64,000 bases of DNA, taken from contig VFFE01007633.1 of NCBI GenBank assembly GCA_008921705.1, forward strand, positions 773,178 to 837,177. Direction: 5' to 3'. Under the pieces are notes generated by a model. That model searched no databases and was not told the DNA's origin. It was given only the letters and a program-made list of their open reading frames with translations. The position numbers were made by a program, and so were the translations under genes. This DNA comes from Burhinus oedicnemus (Eukaryota > Chordata > Aves > Charadriiformes > Burhinidae). Every line of letters starts with the position of its first letter. Position 1 is the stretch's first letter. This document shows, one piece after another, positions 1-12,405 of the stretch.

Positions 1-752
1 AGCCAGGCGGGTAGTATTCCCTGCTGGCTTGTCTTACAGCACATGGGGATGGCCAGCTCCTGCACCTTAAAGATTTCCTTCTTGAAGAATGTCCAGCCTT
101 CCTGGACTCCTTTGCCCCTCAGGACTGCCTCCCAAGGGACTCTGTCAACCAATATCCTAAACAGGTCAAAGTCTGCCCTCCAGAAGTCCAAGGTGGCAGT
201 TCTACTAACCCCCCTCCTTACTACTCCAAGAATCGAAAACTATCATTTCGTGATCACTATGCCCAAGACAGACTCCAACCTTCACATCACCCACAAGTCC
301 TTCTCTGTTTGCAAACAACAGGTCCAGCAGGGCACCTTCCCTAGTTGGCTTGCTCACCAGCTGTGTCAGGAAGTTATCTTCCACACACTCCAGGAACATC
401 CTAGACTTTTTCCTCTCTGCTGTATTGTATTTCCAACAGACGTTTGTTAAGTTGAAGTCCCCAACAAGAACAAGTGGTAGTGATTGTGAGACTTCTCCCA
501 GCTGCTTATAGACTATTTTGTCTGCCTCTTGATCCTGGTTGAGTGTTCTATAACAGACTCCCACCACGATATCTGCCTTGTTGACCTTTCCCATGATTTC
601 TTACCAATAAACACTCGACCCTATTGTCACCATCATTAAGTTCAAGACAATCAAAACAGTCCCTAACATACAGGGCCACTCCACCGCCTCTCCTTCCTGG
701 CCTATCCCTTCTGAAGAGTTTATAGTCATCCAATACAGCACTCCATTTATGT
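1..752 (-). mobile_element. CR1 LINE fragment, ORF2 endonuclease region
   Basis: Read on the minus strand this is the 5' part of CR1 ORF2, which encodes the apurinic-type endonuclease that nicks target DNA for target-primed reverse transcription. The translation shows the GDFN motif followed by a catalytic-type SDHEM motif, as in CR1 endonucleases. The same stretch is present in the CR1 copy at 33332-33960, and base 1 corresponds to about 33332 there, so the element continues beyond the left edge. The coding frame is broken by a frameshift near 595 and by later stops. It ends abruptly near 752, where an oppositely oriented CR1 3' end begins with almost no intervening sequence. It is a dead copy. 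Confidence 0.9.
205..733 (-). pseudogene. CR1 ORF2 endonuclease remnant, frameshifted
   Basis: There are two overlapping minus-strand frames. From 733 downward the translation reads DGYKLFRRDR-like residues and a GGGVALYVRDCFDCLEL block, the usual N-terminal endonuclease region of CR1. From 594 to 205 a second frame continues with [33 protein letters not shown] and GHSDHEMI. The handover near 590-600 is a frameshift, because both frames align to one continuous protein in CR1. GDFN and SDH are retained, but the broken frame means no working protein. Confidence 0.8.
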
Positions 753-756
753 GTAC

Positions 757-1030
757 TGGACCAGCCTTTTTTTCAGTGGTGCCCAGTGACAGGACAAGAG
801 GTAATGGGCACAAACTTGACCATAGGAAGTTCCATCTAGACATGAGGAGCAACTTCTTTACTTTGAGGGTGGCAGGGCACTGGAACAGGCTGCCCAGAGA
901 GGTGGTGGAGTCTCTGACTCTGGAGACATTCCAAACCCGCTTGGACGCCATCCTGTGCAACCTGCTCTGGCAGGGGGCTTGGACTAGACAATCTCCAGAG
1001 GTCCCTTCCAACCCCTATGATTCTGTAACT
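757..1030 (+). mobile_element. CR1 LINE 3' end (+ strand), abutting the inverted fragment
   Basis: The translation from 766 reads [15 protein letters not shown] followed by [22 protein letters not shown], the conserved C-terminal tail of CR1 ORF2. After it come the short 3' UTR and an ending of the GATTCTGT type at about 1021-1028, the 3' terminal repeat of CR1. It closely matches the copy at 61480-61757. Relative to that copy, 15 bp including the stop codon are missing near 966. The segment starts within a few bases of the end of the minus-strand CR1 fragment, so the two may be one insertion with an internal inversion. Confidence 0.88.
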
Positions 1031-3865
1031 TCCTACCGTGTTTCTGTGGTGGCGACTATATCATAGTTTTCCTGCTGCACAATGGCTTCCAACTCCTCTT
1101 GATACAGAGCTAAGGCAAATGTTTGCATCCTTAGTATATCTTGCCAAACAAGTTGACCTATCTACATTTTTAACATGCTTTCCTTATGTTGACTATATTA
1201 TTTTGTATTTATGGTTGTCTTATTAAGTAAAAGCCTCTGACTTCTTGTTTAGGCTATTTTTAATTGGCAAAAACTAACTTTATTTCACCTGAGTTACAAA
1301 GTTTTCCCCCAATAATAAAGGTAGTGGGGAGCAACATGATTTTCTATTAATATATTCCTAACTGGGTTTTCCCCCCCTCACACCCTGTTTGTCTGTACAC
1401 AGCAATTTAAGATAGTAGTTATAAGCAAACAGAAAAACTTGATGTTCCCCCACAAATACTGTTTGGTAATTACCAGAAAATAACTTCAAACAAAAAGTAC
1501 CATGCAACCACTATACCTAATAGGAACTGACATTTAGGTACCCCAGCTTCACGAAACTTGTCTCCCTTCTCTGAAATTATAATGTAATGACACACAATTT
1601 CTGGGCTGTACCAGCAGTATAACGTGACAAAGAGTACCTATGACAGTTTGACATAAAATGTCGAACGTGTCTTATTTGGAGAAAATTTCAGCCTAACAAT
1701 GAAGAACTGAAATAAAAAACAAAACTTCCCCAAACTGGTTTAAAACTTTTCCATTCTATTTTATGAAGCTGCTATATTTTACTTTAAAATATTGTTGTTA
1801 TGTAAAGAATGCAACAACATGTCTCGCACAAGCTCTGAATTTACTATTTGGTAGCTTGTTAAGCAAGAGTAGTATCTGTTGGTTCAGTGGAAAAAATATC
1901 TCCCAAATGTCACAGAAGACAAAATAAGCAATAGGGCAAGTATTTGCTCAAATAACATATATTAATACCAAAACCGAAAAGCACCCCAAAAATAAACTTA
2001 GTTATACACAGCCTGTTAATACATGGCCTCACAGAGTATCAAGTAACAGATGCATTCTGTTTTGGTAGATATGCCCCTTCTAATTTTTATGTCTGTAAAA
2101 ATAAAATAAACGTGGCCACAGAAAAATGAAAAAGCCAGAGAAAAATAGAAAAAAAAATGAAGCTTCATAAGAGACATTTTCCAAAGAGATGTCATGGGCA
2201 TTCTGATTCTAGACATAATTAATGTTAATTTCAGGTGGTCTATTGCTAATGCCAATACAAAAATACTTGTGATGTTGGTTCTCTTGAGTGAATATTGGGG
2301 TGGGGAAAGAGAAAACTTCCACCAAATTCGTATCAGAGTGCAACCACACAAAGCTGTTTTTAATAATGCATACTCCAGAAGCCAGGTGAATGTCTATTTA
2401 TTTTGAAATTTGGGCACAGAATTTACCCAATTTCCTTATTGCTAAGTGATATAACTATCATGAACTAGATCTTTGTCTCAGTAACATTATACAACAATAC
2501 CACTGCCACCAGGAGGTAAGTTGCTTCTGTGTTCTTTTTCAACAGCAAATGTCTATTTTTTTAATTTAACTGAATGCATTCCTGTTCATTTAGACAACCA
2601 GTCTCGGTCTGTGATAAGTGAGAATGGAGTTTGATAAGCAATATTGCCTGAATCAAGCCTGCTCCCAAGCACTTTTAGTGGATATTTTAGGGTTCCCAGT
2701 GAAAGTGGCAAAGTTTTGCTTATCGCTTTCCAGCAGCCAGATGCCTTCTGGCAAGAAAGAAAGTATTAGCTGCAATGAAAACTGTGACATAGGTATTTTT
2801 ACTGACGACAAGGCAAAACCTTTAAGCTACCACACTGAATAGCTTAGCTAGATAGCAAGCCTGCTATTTTTAATTGCTGACATAATGAGTAATTTACTGT
2901 TCTATCAATTTTTCATGTATTTTGAAGCTCTCCGTACTGCTTTATGAGGTTTATTGCCTACATTGGACATACTACACTCAGCCAACTTACTTTCCTTATA
3001 TAAAAAGTGAACCCAACTAATTCTAAGAGCAAAAACAGAATTCTAAAAATTATATTTATATTGTAGAAGAGTCAGACATATATTATTAAAAACAGATTTC
3101 ATAGTATATAAATGGTGTTTAGCACAATGTATGCAAGAGTTTTCTGTTTCTTTATTGCAGGGACATAGGACTATTACTTCTTGACTCAAGATAAATGATT
3201 TCAGATATATTTTTTGAAGAATCAAGATACAAAAGATCTTTTGTATAGAGTTATCCTTTACTCTGAACCAGGCTGCATCCACTGCATTCCCAAGAATTTT
3301 AAGTTTCTGTGTTATTGATTCACTTCCAATCTGAAATTTAACTCTGTAAAGGCATTGCTACCGTGTCCCATAAAAAGAATAGTTTTTTCCAAGGAGTCCT
3401 TAGTTTCCTAACTCCTATGAAATGTCAATAAATTTTGATTAACATCTACAGACTGTTTAAAGTCCCAGAAGTGTTCAAAAGTACATTATCTCACATGTTG
3501 CTGATGTTGTTTCCCTTATCACTGCTGAAATTTTAAGCTAGATATTCTGTTGCCCCTCACCATCTGTTCTCCTTCTTCACCAAACACTTTTCATGTGAGT
3601 AGTTTTACCTATTTCCTTACTTCTTCACAGCAGGAAAAAAAAATTATGAATTATGTATCCTTCTCTACTGCCTGCCACTCTGAATGTTCCATTATAATTC
3701 CTAGCAATTAAAGCAGGTTCAGATTCTAGATTAACCAACAATAGCAACCTCAATTTATTTGCAGCTATGCAAATAGAGCGCTAAGTTTACAGAAAGCTTC
3801 AATAGGCAGGTCAGTAAAGGAGACAAGGGAATAGTGGGACAGTCCATTAAAGTTAATTAGCTTGT

Positions 3866-3881
3866 TAAAGTAATTACTTTA
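3866..3881. repeat. Perfect 16-bp palindrome around a TAATTA core
   Basis: The bases TAAAGTAATTACTTTA read identically on both strands. A second TTAATTAG lies about 10 bp upstream and an octamer ATGCAAAT lies at 3767-3774. TAATTA is the core recognised by many homeodomain proteins. One perfect 16-bp palindrome is about what chance gives in AT-rich sequence of this length, so a regulatory role is only a guess. Confidence 0.3.
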
Positions 3882-6800
3882 CATATTGGGTATAATACTA
3901 CCATGAACTTTTCTGATTTACTTTTCATTTATTCCTTCCCTGGGAAATTTTTCCTTCACCTGTGAAAAGCTCCACCACCCACCAGCATGGAGAGAAGAAA
4001 GAACAATCCTTAATTATTTTCAAAGACAAAATGTGATTTTAATTTTTTTTTTCCTTGAAGACTGAAGTTAGGTTTGAAACATACCACTGGCATGTGGTAC
4101 ATTAGGCTGTGGTTCAGCTCAGGCCAAGAGAAACCTGCCTGTCCCATGAAAAAGATTTCACCACAAATAACAACATTCCAATTCCTGTCTTCTGTGAAGA
4201 TGGCATTGCTACTGCAGCAGAAATTGTGATCAAATTGTACGTGATATATTTTGTAGTATATAGTACCTATTACAGATAGAAAGCAATAGTTGATAAGTAA
4301 TGGTAATTAAAGGAGAATTCTAACATGTTTAAGATGGCTTTTAAGAATCTTAAAGGAAGGTTAGAAAGACATGACAAAAAATGCAGCCAACAGAAAAAAA
4401 AAATCCCATAAACACACTTAGGTCTCTGAAAACACTGAGAAAAAGCAGGAAAGGCAAAAAGAAAAAAAACTTATACGGTTCTTGCAATTCTTTCTGCTTT
4501 GCATGAAGGAATGCCACTTGATGTGGCTAGGGACATAACTAGGGTTTCTGATTGATCTTGTGAGCCATGCCAGGGGAGTTTTTAATTTAAGTAGGAAGAA
4601 TAGATTTGAGGGTAGGAAAGAGCTTAAGATCTGCAAAAAAATCCACAAAGGTAGGTTTCCAGAACCTTACATTAGCAGATGCAATGACAAAAGATACATG
4701 AGTGATGAAAGAACACAACAAAATAAAAATTCAAAATCCTCTGAGTATATGAACATTGATAGCCAGGAGCTGACAGAAAAGCAACTTAAAATAAAAAGTA
4801 CATAAAATATTCAGGAACACAAGATAGCTACCACTCAGAGATGGCAGCATTAATTATGATTTCTGAACCAAAAAAAGAGATTATTTCTCATTGAGAGCTA
4901 GTTGCTTTAAGATAGGTTTTAACACCTGTGAATGGTAATTACATAGATACATACCAATACAAAACTATGATGACAAAATTAAAGATAATTTCTAAAACTA
5001 TAGACTACAAGGCTAAACTACTGGAGGTCTGTGCTGAAAACACATCTAAAAACACAGCTACTTTCTATTACAGAATATATTTTTAACAAATACAGAACCA
5101 CAAAAGGCCTTCAGAACAGTGGAAAAATAGCAAATACTGGTGACTCAAACATTAGGAACAATTGACAGGTTATACTTAGTTCATATCTGGGGTTACCTTC
5201 TGCCATAGCATCGTAAGTTAAAGGAACAAAGAACTAGAATTTGTCTCTGAAGATTACTTATTGTAAAGATTCTTGCTATAAGAATAGTTATCTTGAAGGA
5301 ACTCTGAATGACAACATCTGTTCACCAAAGATTTTCATGAAAGAATTTGTCAGATTTTATCGGGATTCAGTGTGGGATATTTCAAAATATTATGAGATGA
5401 CAAGAAAAAAAAAATTCACTGAAACCTGCCGTGCCAAAATAAAAGCAGCTAGGCTTCAATCATTCCATGTAAGCATCACTGTCAAACACGGATACATTTT
5501 CTTAGCTCTTTTTGCCTTTTCTATATCATGGGTATTCCTTTAGACAGATAGATACAACATCAACTTTCTAACATGAAATAACAACAACAACAAAACAGAA
5601 TACTTCCCGGCTTGAAAAAATAACTAGTTAATGAAAAAAATCCTCACAATTTTAATAAGACCTTGAGACATTCTCAGCAGGCAAAATAATGCAAGGAGAA
5701 ATAGCTTTGTATATCTTGACAGTAAACAAGACTAAAGGGAACTACCACAAATACACAAGACATCAGCTGCTGCATTTACTTGCTACTTGAGTCAGACTAT
5801 TATAGGCATATATTTCTGGAAACAACGATATTTCAATTTTAAGTGAGATCAAGCAGTTCAGAGTTTATTCTACAGTAGAATATAATTTCAGTGGTTCATT
5901 AGAGTAAAGCCTCTGAAAGATTACAATACTACAAGAGGCCCTATGAAGTTTAATTAGCTTCTTTAAGCACATTTTACAAAACACTGCTGACACACCAGTA
6001 AAGTGTGGATTTGTTATCTTTCATGATTGTAATTTACATCCCAAAGCTGATACCAGGCTACTAGTCTCTTAACTCAATTTCTGTAGTAACATTAAATTGC
6101 AGTGGTAATGAACACTCACAAAATACCATTATCAAGTTCACGAATCCTAAAATGCCTTTAATAATTCACTGAAATTGAACTTACACTGGACCATTTCCCA
6201 GGTGCTAAGGATAATGATAAAGCACCTTACCTATTACCAACCAACCATTTCAGATGACAAGAGGAAGAATGCAGAACAGTGATGTATGTGCATGGTGCTT
6301 TTCACATAAAACAGATTTAATTCTTTTTGGTGATGTCCTTATGGACAGATCAATCTAAAAGAAAGTAGTTCAATCAATTGGTCTTTGTGTTTTGCCACAG
6401 AACAATTTCCTCAATAAATGGAGTTTGAATTGGATATTTTCAGACTGTGCAAGAGGCCGTAGTAACTCTTAAAAATGTAATGAAGATTACAAAATTGCTT
6501 GCATAACAAATAATCTGGAACATTGGAATATCAGCTCATACACCTGAAAAAAAGACAGATTTTTTCAAAATGTTTATGATCACTTTCAAAAGAGCAGCAC
6601 TCACTAATTAGTTCTTCAGTGTATGGCCTAACGAAATAAAATGCTGTCTCAGACCTTTTCTTTCATTACTATTTTCAGTAAAAGGATTGAAATATTATCT
6701 GTAATAAAAATAAACCATGCCACATAAATGCATTTGATTATGAATAATGATCACTATGATTAGGTTTTTGCATTTTCTCCAATAGATTCAGGGACTGAGT

Positions 6801-8607
6801 AATTGCTCCTCTCTGCACATGTGTAATGGCAACGGTTGGTGAAGAAAAGGATGATAGTTCTTCTAGACTGACTTGGTGCTCTTTACCCTCTACTTGCAAG
6901 CAGCCTACCCATATGTTGTAGTTCTACCAATGTCCCTATTAACTTTATCAAATGTACATGGTTGTTTACTGTTTTCATTTTAAAATTTGCTTATATGATT
7001 TCATTTTGAAGAAAAGTTCCAAATCCTAAATAATATGATAGGAAGTGGTTCCAACAGTAACTTCATTTTTTCCCCATGAAATTTTCAACTCAGCTTTACA
7101 AACCTGATAAATAGTACAGAATGTTTACAGAGTCTATGTGTGACAAGCATAAACCAGGCAAGTAAATTGTCTTCAAAATATAAAACTATAATTTATTTTC
7201 AATATTTTCACAGCTTCTTAGGAAAAATCAATAGAATGATTGCACTTGGGTTTCCTATTTTGCTGTTTATTGTAAAGCAAAACCTTCAGTAATATGAATC
7301 TGATGATTCAAGCAAATATAGATCATCATAATAATGACATTGTGCTGTTTTCAGGATCAACTACCTTCCTCTGCTCTTAAAATTATCTGAAAGCATGACC
7401 ACCTATCACAATGTAAAACCCCTGAATTAACTTTTAAAACCATATACTTTAAGAAATAATTTTTTCCTTTAATTTTTTAAAAATATATTTTAAATACAAT
7501 GTTTATGTTTACATAAAAGTTTCTTGTTGCAGAAGTGTCCCTGAATAAAGAGCATACATTTCATGAGACAACACTCTGCAATTGCTTATAAAGCAGACTC
7601 AGAAAGATTCCATGCCTTTACAACTATGAAAGGTAATCTTGGTTGCAGTTTGTTTGATCCAGTTGTAGTGGAAAATTAAATGAGGATCTTAGTCCTTGTG
7701 CTAACTCCGATTTGGGATTTTAACTACAATCACCTGCTAGAATGAAATTCCAGGCTCCACCAGAAATCTCAGTTGTCCTACATATCCTTTTTTTTTTCCC
7801 TTTAAATCCTGTAACTTATTAGCTAATATTTTATTATTCTGTATAAGTTTTTTGTCTATAAAATCATTTCAGAGGTGCTAAATTATGATGTATGGAGAGA
7901 TGAAACCCTGTTCTTTTTTTACATTTCCAGCAATGACAATCTTGTATTCATAACATTAATGTGTACCCTTATCCTGATTGTAAGCTTGATGCAATATTCA
8001 GGTGCCCAAACTGAATCACAAGAAACATTTCAGTGACCTGATATTCAGAATTTGAGCTTGCTTCATTTCTGTATTAAAACTTTAGAATTGTAAAAGAATA
8101 AGTAGAGCTGTACATGTACTTTATTGTTTATTTCTTTCTTATCTGTCTCCTATTCATTTGAAAAGCAAAGAAACAATGGAAAAGCAAAAAAGTAATTATT
8201 GAAAGTCAGACATTTATGGTTAATATATACAACATGTCAAAAAATCCAAAGAATTTAGTGGCACTTTCAAAGTGATTTAAATAAATGACTAGGTTAGTAC
8301 AATGAAAATCTATGCAGGCCCTGTATAGAAAGGAATATAACAATGTTATATTTGTTATTTATTTTATCAGGTTATAAAAAAAATTGTTCTGCATATTCAG
8401 GAATAAAATTTAATGTACAACATTGTATTTATGGAACCTGAAATTACAATGTGTTAACAAAATGGCTACATCATTATGGCAATAGAAGTTATGCCAAGAA
8501 TTTGTTTTTTCCATTTGTATTAAAAATGCAGCGTTACAGTATGTTATGTTTCTCTTGGAAATTATACTACAAATAATGCATTTTACTATAATTGCAAATA
8601 TATTTCC

Positions 8608-8682
8608 CTTATCATTACTTTGTATTAAACACCTAACCCTGGAGAAATACCTTGTCACCCACACATGAAAAATTCTGGGGAA
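8608..8682 (+). repeat. Unassigned dispersed repeat, copy 1
   Basis: About 75 bp here match 16572-16645 in the same orientation, with roughly eight substitutions and two small gaps. The match includes an identical run from the CACACATGAAAAATTCTGG block into GGGGAA. Similarity fades on both sides. I do not recognise the family; an old DNA transposon, SINE or LTR fragment is possible. Confidence 0.6.
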
Positions 8683-8755
8683 GAACTCCCTCTACAGCAA
8701 GATTGTCTCATTGGAAGGAAATGCACACTAGCATTCATAAAAAATGAAGGGAAAC

Positions 8756-8770
8756 ATACACACACACACT
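8756..8770. repeat. Short CA microsatellite
   Basis: A short run of alternating C and A. It is too short to be notable except as a possible length polymorphism. Confidence 0.6.
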
Positions 8771-9249
8771 CAGTGTTGCAACGCAGATTTGGGATGTCAG
8801 AAAATCCACACACTTTTCGGTCCTGTCAATGATTTACCACTGCACCTACATTCTTCTCATGTGCAATAAACAGCTAAACCAAACAAAACATTATTCTTTC
8901 ACTGATGTTAATAGAGGCCAGCTGAATACATTCACATATAGTATAATTTTACAAGATAACTCTCACTGTAATTTGTTACATCCATAACGATTAAAATGTT
9001 AAAAGTGTAAGGTTTAGTCAATATTTAGCCACTTCAAACTTTGTTTTGTGTCATCCCATCTTAGGAGGCTCTTGCAGTGCATCGCCAGTACTTAATGAAT
9101 TATGTTAACCTCTGACAAACGTTATTCAATGAAAAGGAGCCAATGAAGATACAGAAACAAAGTTTTATATGATGCTGTTACTAGGTTTGGAAGAGGCCAA
9201 ACAGAAGCAGATAGATGTTAGTGAGCGGTTCTTTAGGGCTGAAGTAAAA

Positions 9250-10700
9250 GAAATCATAGAATCGTTTAGCTTGGAAAAGACCTTTAAGGTTATCTAGTCC
9301 AACCATTGACCCTGCTCTACCAGGTCCGCCACTAAACCATGTCTCTAAGAACCACATCTACACGACTTTTAAACACATCTAGGGATGGTGACTCAACCAC
9401 CTCCCTGGGCAGCCTGTTCCAATCTTTGATAACTCTTTCAGTGAAAAACTTTTTCCTAATGTCCAGCCTAAACCTCCCCTGGCACAACTTGAACCCGTTT
9501 CCTCTTGTCCTATCGCTAGTTACTTGGGAGAAGAGACCAGCACCCATCTCACTACAACCTCCTTTCAGGTAGTTGCAGAGAGCAGTAACGTCTCCCCTCA
9601 GCCTTCTCTTCTCCACACTAAACAACCCTAATTCCTTTCAGCCACTCTGCATAAGACGTGTTCTCCAGACCCATCACCAGCTTTGTTGCCCTTCCCTGGA
9701 CATGCTCCAGCACCCCAATGGCCCTCCTATACTGTGGCGCCCAAAACTGAACACAGTACTCAAGCTGCAGCCTCACCAGTGCTGAGTACAGGGACACGAT
9801 CACTTCCCTGCTCCAGCTGGGCACACTGTTCTTGATACAGGCCAAGATGCCATTGGCCGCCTTGGCTGCCTGGGCACACTGCTGGCTCATGTTCAGCCGG
9901 CTGCCCACCAGGACCCCCAGATCCTTTTCTGCCAGGCAGCTTTCCAGCCACTCCTCCCCAAGCCTGGAGCATTGCCTGGGGTTGTTGTCACCAAAGTACA
10001 GGACCCGGCACTTGGCCTTGTTGAACCTCATGCAGTTGGCTTCAGCCCATTGATCCAGTCTGTCTAGAACTCTCTGCAGAGCCTTCCTACCTTCAAGCAG
10101 ATCAATACTCCCGCTTAATTTGGTGTCATCTGCAAACTTACTGAGGGTGCACTCAATTGCCTCGTCCAGATCATCAATAAAGATATTAAACAAGGCTGGC
10201 CCTAAAACTGAGCCCTGAGGAACACCGCTTGAGACCTGCCGCCAGCTGGATTTAACGCCATTCACCACAACTCTCTGGGCTCGGCCAGCCAGCCAGTTTT
10301 TAATCCAGTGAAGAGTACACCTGTCTAAGCCACGGGCTGCCAGCTTCTCTAGCAGAATGCTGTGGGAGACTGTGTTGAAGGCCTTACTCAAGTCCAAGTA
10401 GACAACATCCACAGCCTTTCCTTCATCCACCAGGCGGGTCACCTGGTTGTAAAAGGAGATCAGGTTGGCCAAACAGGACCTGCCTTTCATGAACCCATGC
10501 TGGCTGGGCCTGATCCTCTGGTTGTCCTTCATGTGCCACGTGAGTGCACTCAGGATGATCCGTTCCATGATCTTTCCTGGCACTGAGGTCAGCCTGACAG
10601 GCCTGTAAGTTGCCTGGATCCTTCTTCCAGCCCTTCCTGTAGGTGGGTGTCACATTGGCAAGCCTCCAGTCATCTGGGACCTCCCAGAACCACTGCTAAG
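9250..10700 (-). mobile_element. CR1 LINE, 5'-truncated (RT and C-terminal domain)
   Basis: The 3' end lies at the left, where ATCATAGAATC marks the CR1 terminal repeat at about 9253. Going leftward on the minus strand the element encodes the reverse transcriptase, the C-terminal domain ending [16 protein letters not shown] (here [12 protein letters not shown]), and a short 3' UTR. It is 5'-truncated near 10690-10700, just before the sequence that in the copy at 32.8 kb leads into the rest of ORF2. The first ~390 bp from the 3' end and the RT start are highly similar to the copy at 32074-33975, so both belong to one relatively young subfamily. Different flanks and truncation points show separate insertions. 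Confidence 0.95.
9332..10653 (-). pseudogene. CR1 ORF2 reverse transcriptase remnant, two frameshifts
   Basis: The main frame (10583-9618) has the RT signatures in order: [12 protein letters not shown] at residues 27-38, motif [11 protein letters not shown] at 61-70 (usual AFD is AFN here), [15 protein letters not shown] at 119-133, and the catalytic FADD at 150-153 (about 10125-10136). The upstream frame (to 10653) joins by a +1 shift at about 10607, where an additional A is seen relative to the usual GNYRPV coding. The downstream frame (9625-9332) joins near 9637, where an extra T lies in CTTTCAGCC. Without those two single-base shifts the protein would be continuous across this region. It is inactive as it stands, and the AFN change is in a conserved but not strictly catalytic position. 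Confidence 0.85.
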
Positions 10701-12237
10701 CTTTAAATGGATAGTTTCTCAGAACTAGGGCTGCATAAACTGTAAATTTATCATAGGTAATTTTATATCTGGATATAGTTTTCTCGTGTTGTTTAGTTAA
10801 TTAGCAAAGGAAGCAGAACCATGATTCAAAACAGAAGTGCTAGAGTAAAGCAAATAGGGACCTCCGAAGAAAAAGATGGCATGTCAACCTGGAGATACCA
10901 GATATTTGAGCAAAAGTAAAATTCCATATAAGTGAATAGTTTTAGATGAGAAACTGTCTAGGATGAGCATGTCAAAATTGTAAGAGTCCTCAGAGTAATA
11001 GATAGGACTTGCTACTTCAGGAAAAAGTGGAAGTGGTCAAAAAGATTATTCAGTTACTTCAAAAGATAAAGCCTTCTGAAGATACGAGTTCTGAATTCAT
11101 GTGACTGTGACAAATATTAATATTTTTAAGTTTACTTAATATATTCCAGATATATGTTTATAATTTTTTTATATAAAATGTTTATAAAATATATCTTGAA
11201 ATTGGTAATACTGACTTTATACAGAAATGTAATTCACATATTTTCTATGTTGAAGCCTCCAGGTCTCCTCCTCACTGAAGCGAATGTTGTTATCAATAAG
11301 TACTTAACCTGTCACTGAGTGGTCTGTGATCTACCAGAAGAACTCAAACCATACAATTTGTGGGCTGATTCACACTGCCAAAAGAAGGGGACCGTGAGTC
11401 TCATTCCCCTTGAGTAAACAAAGGAAATTAAGTAACCTGCATTTTGGAAAAGTAGCCAAATTGAGGTGATAACGATCAAACAGGAAAAGCAGAGAAAGGG
11501 CTGAAGCACTGGTAGTCAGAAGAGGGCTTCAGTTTGTGACGGAAAATGGAGAGCTGCCTTCTGGCTGTGCTGAGCAGAGCAGCCAACTCACAGGCTGAGG
11601 CTATTTTAAAGCCTTCCACTCCCACAGCATTTCCCAGTGGCTCCTAACTCAGCATGTGGCTTTTGTGGCTCCCATCTGGAGTAACCTTCCATCTTAGAAA
11701 AGGCAATCCTTCCTGGAAAGGGTGCAATGTACTGTATGCTTCCTGTGTAGTAGCAGCAGTTTGTTAAATTAAATTTGCAGGGTCAAAGAGAGATGATCTA
11801 TAGCAACTTACTGGCCATCTGACTGCAGAATTTGTACTGAGAGCTTTTTTTAACTGGCGATTATGCTTTTGATGAAATGAACTGAGATGGATTCTAGATT
11901 GCAATTTCAGTGTGCTGAGCAGGCACTGAAAGAAGATATTTTTTAAAAGGTTTGTCTTTGATAGGGACATTGTAAACACAAGCATAAATACATTCTTATA
12001 AACTCATTTTTAAATGTGAAGAAACATCAACAAATCCAATAGGAATATTTAGTGGGAAATACTGCAATTCTATTTTGAGTTGTATAAACAAGTATTGATG
12101 ACATTAAAGAAATTCAAGACTGCTAAACATTGGAACTGGGATTAAAACACAGGCATGCCTAAATCCTAAATCTACTGTGCTAGACCATAGGAGGAGTTTT
12201 CCATCTGGCCTGTAGACCAAATAACTTGAAATCTTCC
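10701..12237. other. Non-coding stretch between CR1 and solo LTR
   Basis: AT-rich sequence without recognisable exons. The largest open frames are about 65-75 codons and show no known motif. No repeat family was recognised. Confidence 0.55.
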
Positions 12238-12405
12238 TGTCGTGGTTTAACCCCAGCCAGCAGCTAGGACCACGCAGTTGCTTGCGCAGTTCTCCTCCTT
12301 CCCCCAGAAGAGCAGGGAGAAGAGGCAGAAAAGCAGAGGAAAGGGAAAGGAAAAAAACTCATGGGTTGAGATGAAGACAGTTTAGTAGAACAATAACAGA
12401 AAAGG

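Larger units (their letters stand above)
1031..9249. other. Non-coding AT-rich DNA, no gene recognised
   Basis: The sequence is unique-looking and AT-rich. All open frames are short (the longest is about 111 codons) and none resembles a known protein. Items noted inside are an octamer motif and a 16-bp palindrome near 3.8 kb, a short CA repeat at 8756-8770, and a ~75-bp segment at 8608-8682 that recurs at 16572. No splice-bounded exon could be argued for. Confidence 0.6.

Noticed and set aside
6890..6950. Resemblance to sequence following the 16.6 kb repeat (CCCTATTA-CTTT phrase)
   Set aside because: Only scattered short words match and large gaps are needed; it is not distinguishable from chance.
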